NCBI GenBank assembly: GCA_905204225.1
Contig: CAJKZK010000025.1
Span: 1 to 18,503, forward strand
Length of the DNA stretch: 18,503 nucleotides
Reading direction: 5' to 3'
Source of the DNA: an uncultured Bacillota bacterium
GTDB taxonomy: Bacteria > Bacillota_I > Bacilli_A > RFN20 > CAG-449
This document shows positions 14,008 to 18,503 of the stretch, piece after piece. Position numbers and translations under genes: made by a program. How positions within the stretch are numbered: position 1 is the first letter of the stretch; each line of letters starts with the position of its first letter. The notes beneath the pieces were generated by a model that saw only the letters and a list, made by a program, of their open reading frames with translations, was not told where the DNA came from and did no database searches.

Positions 14008-16560
14008 ATGAAAATCTTATCTTGCTATATTGCTAATTTTGGTTGTATTAAAAATAAAGAATATAAATTTAATGAACATTTAAATTCTTTTTGTGAAGAT
14101 AATGGCCAAGGTAAATCTACTTTAGCAGCTTTTATTAAAGCTATGTTTTATGGCTTACCTAAAAGCTCTAATAAATCATTTGATAGAGAACATTATATTC
14201 CTTTTGATAATATTGAAGCATCAGGTAATATATTATTTGTTTATAATAATAAAGAATATAAAATAGAAAGAACATTTTTTAAAAATATCAAAGATGATGA
14301 TATAAAAATTTATGAGAATGGAAAAATAAATAATGATTTACTTCCTACACCAGGAGATATAATTTTTGGATTAGATTTAGAATCATTTAATAGAACGATG
14401 TTTATTTTTTCTAATGATTTAGAAATTAATTCTACTGATAATATAAATAGTAAAATGTCTCATTATGTTGAAGACTCAACTTTTGATTTAAATGAAGTAA
14501 TAGATAAATTAGATAAATATAAAAAAAATTTAAAACCATCTAGACTAGCTGATGAAAAAGGCTTAATTGCAGATGTTACTAATACAATTAGCAAAAAAAA
14601 TGATCAATTATATAATTTATATAGCATAAAAAGCAACTTAGATAAAAAATATGGATTGTTTAATGATTTAAATGCTGAAATTAACGAATTAAATAATAAA
14701 TTATCTCAAACAGCTTCTATTAATGAAATTATTAATAATTGGAATAGATATGATGAATATAATGAACAAATAGATAATGAAAAAAAAGAAATAGAACATT
14801 TTAGAAATAAATATCCATATAATATGCCTAATGATGAAGAATTAAAAATAAATGAAAATAATCTTAATGAAATGAATAATATTAATACTAAGAAAAGTAG
14901 TATTGATTTAACTCAATTAGAAAAAGATAAATTGATTAAATATAGTTCTTTATTTAAAGAAATTCCTTCTAAAGATACAATAAGTGAATATACATCGTTT
15001 ATTAATGATTATTATCAAAAGAAAAATTATAAAATTGAAGAATTAAATCAAAATGAAATAATAATTTATAATAAATATATAAACAAGAATATTGATGATT
15101 CTATTTTTAATCAATTAAATGACTTTAAAAATGAATATTTAGAAACTAAAAAACAACTTGATCAAACACCTAATTATATTATTAAAAAGACTTTAGATAT
15201 TACAAAAAATAAGTCTTATTTACCATTAATTTTATCAATAATATCTATATTAATTATTATTTTAGGAATAGGTTTAGGATTTATTAATAATTTATTATTT
15301 ATTATTTCTGGAATAGGATTAATATTATTGTTTTTTGCAGGATTTATTTATTTAAAAAATCAAATTAATGAAAAGCAATTATCTTATATTAATGAAGAAA
15401 TTCCTAATCAAGAAAAAGAAGAATTAAATCAAAAATTAAATTCAATAATTAATAAAATTGACACTATTATCATGCAATATGGATTTTCTTCTTCTTTAAA
15501 TGAATCTATTGATGTTGCTCTTACTTTATTTAAAAATGAATATGATAGATATATAGAAATAAAAGACAAATATAATAAAATAATTAATCAAAAAGAGAAC
15601 AATCAAAAAGAAATAAATTCTTTAGAAGAAAAAATAAAATCATTTTTTAATCAATATAATTTTCAAGAAACAAATTATAATTTAGCTTTACAAAATTTAA
15701 TTGCGACAATTAATGAATATCAAAATCTTAAAAATAAAAAAGAAAATATAGATAATAAAATTGATGAATTAGATAATAAATATTCTTCAATGAAAGACAA
15801 CCTTGATAAATTTATTTCAAAATATCATATTGATCAAGATGTGAAATCTTATATTGATACAGTTAGAGTAGATAAAGGAGTTTTAGATAAAAATAACACT
15901 AATTTAAATAATTTAATGAATAATTTTAATAATTTTGTTGAAGAAAAGAAATTATATAATAGACCTGAAAATAAAGAAAAAATAGATACTAATACAATTA
16001 CAAAACAATTAAGTGAAAAAAATGAACTATTATCAAGAAAAAAAGATGAGATTGCTAATGATGAATTAGAAATAGAAAAAATAGATACTTACAATAATGA
16101 AATCATTGAATTAAAAGAAAAATTACAAGAATTAAAATATAAATATAAAATTGTTGATGAAACTATAAAATCAATAAAAGAGGCAGAAGAAACATTAAAA
16201 CATAAATATATTGAACCTATGTTAAATAAATTTAATCAATATTCTTCTATGTTAGGAAAAATTATTAATGAAGAAATTAACATGGATTCAGATTATAATT
16301 TAAGTGTAATTCATAACGGTAAAGAAAAAGATTATCGTCATTTAAGCTCAGGACAATTATCTTTATGTGCATTGTGTTATCGCTTATCAATAATTGATAA
16401 TATTTTTAAAGAAGATAAACCATTTATAATTATGGATGATATATTTGTTAATTTAGATGAAAACAATTTAATTAAAGCAATTGAATTGTTAAAAAAGTTA
16501 TCAAATCAAAGACAAATAATTTATTTTACTTGTCATGAAAGTAGAAATATAATTGATTAA
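14008..16560 (+). CDS. SMC/Rad50-like ATPase with central membrane hairpin (YhaN-like)
   Basis: ATPase partner of the nuclease, 850 residues. The N-terminal nucleotide-binding lobe has FGCIKNKEYKF and Walker A NGQGKST (32-38), then LAAFIKAMFYG. Long coiled-coil segments run from about 175 to 400 and 450 to 745. Between them lie two hydrophobic helices at about 404-424 and 428-450 (LPLILSIISILIIILGIG and LLFIISGIGLILLFFAGF) where SbcC/Rad50 have a zinc hook; no CxxC is found there. The C-terminal lobe has the signature LSSGQLSL (779-786) and Walker B FIIMDD (806-811). The ATG at 14008 starts the AAA lobe; an upstream TTG at 13996 overlaps the nuclease gene and adds only four residues. The likely role is ATP-gated DNA-end processing at the membrane. 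Its stop overlaps that of the convergent rloB by 3 bases. Confidence 0.88.
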   Translation: MKILSCYIANFGCIKNKEYKFNEHLNSFCEDNGQGKSTLAAFIKAMFYGLPKSSNKSFDREHYIPFDNIEASGNILFVYNNKEYKIERTFFKNIKDDDIKIYENGKINNDLLPTPGDIIFGLDLESFNRTMFIFSNDLEINSTDNINSKMSHYVEDSTFDLNEVIDKLDKYKKNLKPSRLADEKGLIADVTNTISKKNDQLYNLYSIKSNLDKKYGLFNDLNAEINELNNKLSQTASINEIINNWNRYDEYNEQIDNEKKEIEHFRNKYPYNMPNDEELKINENNLNEMNNINTKKSSIDLTQLEKDKLIKYSSLFKEIPSKDTISEYTSFINDYYQKKNYKIEELNQNEIIIYNKYINKNIDDSIFNQLNDFKNEYLETKKQLDQTPNYIIKKTLDITKNKSYLPLILSIISILIIILGIGLGFINNLLFIISGIGLILLFFAGFIYLKNQINEKQLSYINEEIPNQEKEELNQKLNSIINKIDTIIMQYGFSSSLNESIDVALTLFKNEYDRYIEIKDKYNKIINQKENNQKEINSLEEKIKSFFNQYNFQETNYNLALQNLIATINEYQNLKNKKENIDNKIDELDNKYSSMKDNLDKFISKYHIDQDVKSYIDTVRVDKGVLDKNNTNLNNLMNNFNNFVEEKKLYNRPENKEKIDTNTITKQLSEKNELLSRKKDEIANDELEIEKIDTYNNEIIELKEKLQELKYKYKIVDETIKSIKEAEETLKHKYIEPMLNKFNQYSSMLGKIINEEINMDSDYNLSVIHNGKEKDYRHLSSGQLSLCALCYRLSIIDNIFKEDKPFIIMDDIFVNLDENNLIKAIELLKKLSNQRQIIYFTCHESRNIID

Positions 16561-17171
16561 ATTTTTTCTAATTTTAATGCTTCAATCAATTGATATACAT
16601 TACAACAAGGGTTCCATTCCCATATTTTATAATCAGAAAAAGAATTATTTTTTTCATGTTCAGCAATAAATTTTTGATGAATAATTTTTGAATTATTAAT
16701 TGCGGTTTTTAAGTTAGGTATAAAATATTTCTTTAATAATTCTTTATCTGCTTTATCATAATTTTTATTTATATTTAATTTTTTCAATAATTTGCTCATT
16801 TCTAATATTAATTTGTTATTATCCATTGATTTTTGAATTTTATTATAATGTGATAGAAGCCAAACCTCGAATGCTTTGTTAGAAAAAGCTATGTTTATAT
16901 TATTTTTTTTAGCTAAATTAATAGTAGGAATTAATATACTTTCTTCCATTGTATTATCAATATCGAAAACACACCATATTTGATTGGCATTTGGTATAGT
17001 TATTCCATGTTTAACAAGTTTTAGTGAACTTAAATTATGATATTCGATTTTAACATCATAAATACTTTTATTTGATTTTATTAAATCAAAATAATTTTTT
17101 TCTGTTTCTTTACCATTTGTTAATATATAAAAAGTGTTTTTAATTTGTAATTTTTTAGATCTTCTAGCCAT
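16557..17171 (-). CDS. rloB: RloB-like protein (AbiLii type), likely phage defence
   Basis: 204-residue RloB-family protein (PF13707). Motifs in order: FYILTNGKETEKNYF (14-28), matching the family's ILI-cEG-x-x-TE-x-x-YF start; VFDIDN (68-73); FSNKAFEVWLLSHY (96-109), the family hallmark; and NPCCNVYQLIEAL (187-199), like the family's C-terminal NPS-x-x-V-x-x-L-x-x-L. The first motif is unusual: Asn19 stands where relatives usually have Glu. The gene begins 5 bases after the stop of the AAA ATPase gene, with AGGTA near the end of that gene as a weak ribosome binding site. RloA-RloB pairs were first noted in restriction-linked loci and are the components of AbiL abortive infection. The biochemical activity of RloB is not settled; a Toprim-like nuclease is sometimes suggested. 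Confidence 0.85.
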   Translation of the reverse strand: MARRSKKLQIKNTFYILTNGKETEKNYFDLIKSNKSIYDVKIEYHNLSSLKLVKHGITIPNANQIWCVFDIDNTMEESILIPTINLAKKNNINIAFSNKAFEVWLLSHYNKIQKSMDNNKLILEMSKLLKKLNINKNYDKADKELLKKYFIPNLKTAINNSKIIHQKFIAEHEKNNSFSDYKIWEWNPCCNVYQLIEALKLEKI

Positions 17172-17176
17172 TTTAT

Positions 17177-18472
17177 TTACCTATCTAAATTAGGAAGTTT
17201 TAAATAAAAACCTGCTAAATATTTTTTGCTAAATAAATCGTTTTTTCTTACACCTTTATAATCTGCAAGTGAAACAAGTGAACTTACTCCATATTCGTCT
17301 TTACTAGTAAAATAAATTTGATCTCTTCTTAAATCATCGTCCATAAGCATAATATTGTGTGCGGTACAAATTAATTGCGAATTATTAGGATTTTTATCTA
17401 TTGAATTAAACATTTTTAATAAATAATCTGCAACTAAGAAATGTAATTTTGAATCAATTTCATCAATAAATATTATTTTACCTTTATCTAAAGCTGCTAA
17501 AATATAACCCAAATAACATAAAAGTCTTATAGTTCCTTCAGAATGGAAACCTTTATCTTTAAATAACATTATATCTTTAGTAGCAATTTTTTCATTTTTA
17601 TTATTATAAACGTTGAATTGAGTATCTAAATCTATATTATACATATTTTCATTTTCTTGTTTTAATTGACCATATTTATTAGGATTAGATTGAAATTGCA
17701 TATTAAAAGCAAGAACAGAATTTAAATCTTGTAAAGAAGCAATTTTATCTTTAACAACAGTCATATTTTTGATACCAATATCAGCTTTTTTTAAAATTTC
17801 AATAGCTAATTTTTTATATTTTTGGTTTTCAACGGAATATATATCTAATGAATTTGCATTATTTTCAAATACTATGATTATGTTATTAAACCAATCTAAA
17901 ACATCTTTTAAATAATTTGAAATTGATAAATTAAAATTAGATCCGATTGATAAAAATAATGTTGTTTCAGGAATATTAATTAAAGATTGGACTAATTCAT
18001 TACCAGTTAATTTTAGTTTATTTTTTTCTCTTTCAAATACTATAGTAGTTCTTTCATTTCTTTTATATAACCACTCCTTTTCAATTTTTCCTTGTAAAAT
18101 AGTAAAACCGTATTTATATAAATTATTATTTTGTATAATTTCTACTTCATATAAAGATATTTCATTATTTGCATTTTCATAAAAAGCAAAAGTTTCGTTA
18201 TTTTTAATGACATCAATTTGTTGAGCAGACGATAATCTTATTGCATTATACATATAAGTTATTCCTTTTATGACATTTGATTTTCCTGAAGCATTACTAC
18301 CAAATATAATTGCAGATTTTAATAATTCAGGTTGTTCAGTTTTATTAAATAATGTTTTATTAACATTAAAAGTATTTATTTCTTCTAATTCGTTATCTTT
18401 AGTTGCTTGTAAGCTTAAATTATTTTCATTATAAAATGATTTAAAATTTTTAAATCTAAAATTCACTAACAT
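17177..18472 (-). CDS. RloA-like AAA ATPase (AbiLi type)
   Basis: 431-residue ABC/SMC-like ATPase of the AAA_15/AAA_21 type. The N-terminus MLVNFRFKNFKSF is the usual FKNFKSF start; Walker A GSNASGKS is at 58-65, the signature-like SEGTIRLL at 311-318, Walker B IIFIDEIDSKLH at 333-344 with Asp337/Glu338, and the switch His in CTAHN at 372. The middle (about 80-300) is the variable sensor-like insertion. The ATG at 18470-18472 follows AGGTGG (minus strand, 18478-18483); an in-frame GTG lies within that ribosome binding site and is not the likely start. It is the first gene of a two-gene unit with rloB, matching AbiL-type defence pairs. The promoter lies beyond the window. Confidence 0.88.
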   Translation of the reverse strand: MLVNFRFKNFKSFYNENNLSLQATKDNELEEINTFNVNKTLFNKTEQPELLKSAIIFGSNASGKSNVIKGITYMYNAIRLSSAQQIDVIKNNETFAFYENANNEISLYEVEIIQNNNLYKYGFTILQGKIEKEWLYKRNERTTIVFEREKNKLKLTGNELVQSLINIPETTLFLSIGSNFNLSISNYLKDVLDWFNNIIIVFENNANSLDIYSVENQKYKKLAIEILKKADIGIKNMTVVKDKIASLQDLNSVLAFNMQFQSNPNKYGQLKQENENMYNIDLDTQFNVYNNKNEKIATKDIMLFKDKGFHSEGTIRLLCYLGYILAALDKGKIIFIDEIDSKLHFLVADYLLKMFNSIDKNPNNSQLICTAHNIMLMDDDLRRDQIYFTSKDEYGVSSLVSLADYKGVRKNDLFSKKYLAGFYLKLPNLDR

Positions 18473-18477
18473 AAAAA

Positions 18478-18483
18478 CCACCT
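18478..18483 (-). promoter_or_regulatory. Ribosome binding site of the RloA-like gene
   Basis: AGGTGG on the minus strand is 5 bases before the ATG at 18472-18470. It decides the start, because the GTG at 18481-18479 forms part of the site itself. Only 20 more bases remain in the window, too few to identify a promoter. Confidence 0.75.
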
Positions 18484-18503
18484 ATTAAATATTTCATTAC
18501 ATT

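Noticed and set aside
1..18503. Mycoplasma-type code (TGA as Trp)
   Set aside because: Long genes contain many TGG Trp codons and no in-frame TGA, and the sigma gene ends with TGA. The standard bacterial code fits.
1..18503. CRISPR arrays, tRNA or rRNA genes, insertion sequences, attachment sites
   Set aside because: I saw no regularly spaced repeats, cloverleaf-like segments, transposase motifs or flanking direct repeats.

Overview
The window is very A+T-rich, with genes on both strands and short intergenic gaps. It looks like a low-GC Gram-positive bacterium, most likely an uncultured gut-type Bacillota/Mollicutes-related lineage. Support: lipobox signal peptides, a CcpA-type cre site, HrcA/CIRCE elements, extended -10 promoters and intrinsic terminators with long T-tracts. 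The standard code fits: Trp is always TGG, no TGA interrupts a long gene, TAA is the usual stop, TAG and TGA are each used once. No species can be named.

Layout. 1-204: the 3' end of a membrane-protein gene. 375-4170: a carbohydrate unit with a promoter, a consensus-perfect cre operator, a large circularly permuted GH3 glycosidase with a membrane helix at each end, a four-helix companion membrane protein, and a terminator. 4221-8074: two lipoprotein genes; the first seems to be transcribed from a TTGACT-17-TATATT promoter whose start point falls on its ATG (candidate leaderless mRNA), the second is an 824-residue protein with bacterial Ig-like domains; a terminator follows. 8088-9317: a 93-residue protein resembling the C-terminal domain of methionyl-tRNA formyltransferase, then a single-pass membrane protein of unknown function and a terminator. 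9327-9887: hsp20 under two CIRCE operators that enclose its promoter, with its own terminator. 9888-10153 is non-coding but holds two tandem copies of a 16-base dyad. 10154-11604: an ATP_2/DUF234-type ATPase with a damaged P-loop and a -1 frame break at an A7 run, probably a pseudogene. 11628-12888: an ECF sigma factor and its overlapping membrane-anchored putative anti-sigma. 12920-16560: an SbcD-like nuclease and an SMC/Rad50-like ATPase whose coiled coil carries a transmembrane hairpin (YhaO/YhaN-like). 16557-18483, minus strand: an RloA-like AAA ATPase followed by RloB, the gene pair seen in AbiL-type abortive infection, converging on the YhaN-like gene with overlapping stop codons.

Together: glycan breakdown at the cell surface under carbon control, surface lipoproteins, a heat-shock chaperone, an envelope-stress style sigma/anti-sigma pair, DNA-end processing, and a phage-defence style pair. 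I do not see a multi-gene system that is clearly new. The least explained items are the lipoprotein pair, the stand-alone Fmt-C-like protein with its membrane neighbour, and the tandem dyads at 10026-10056.
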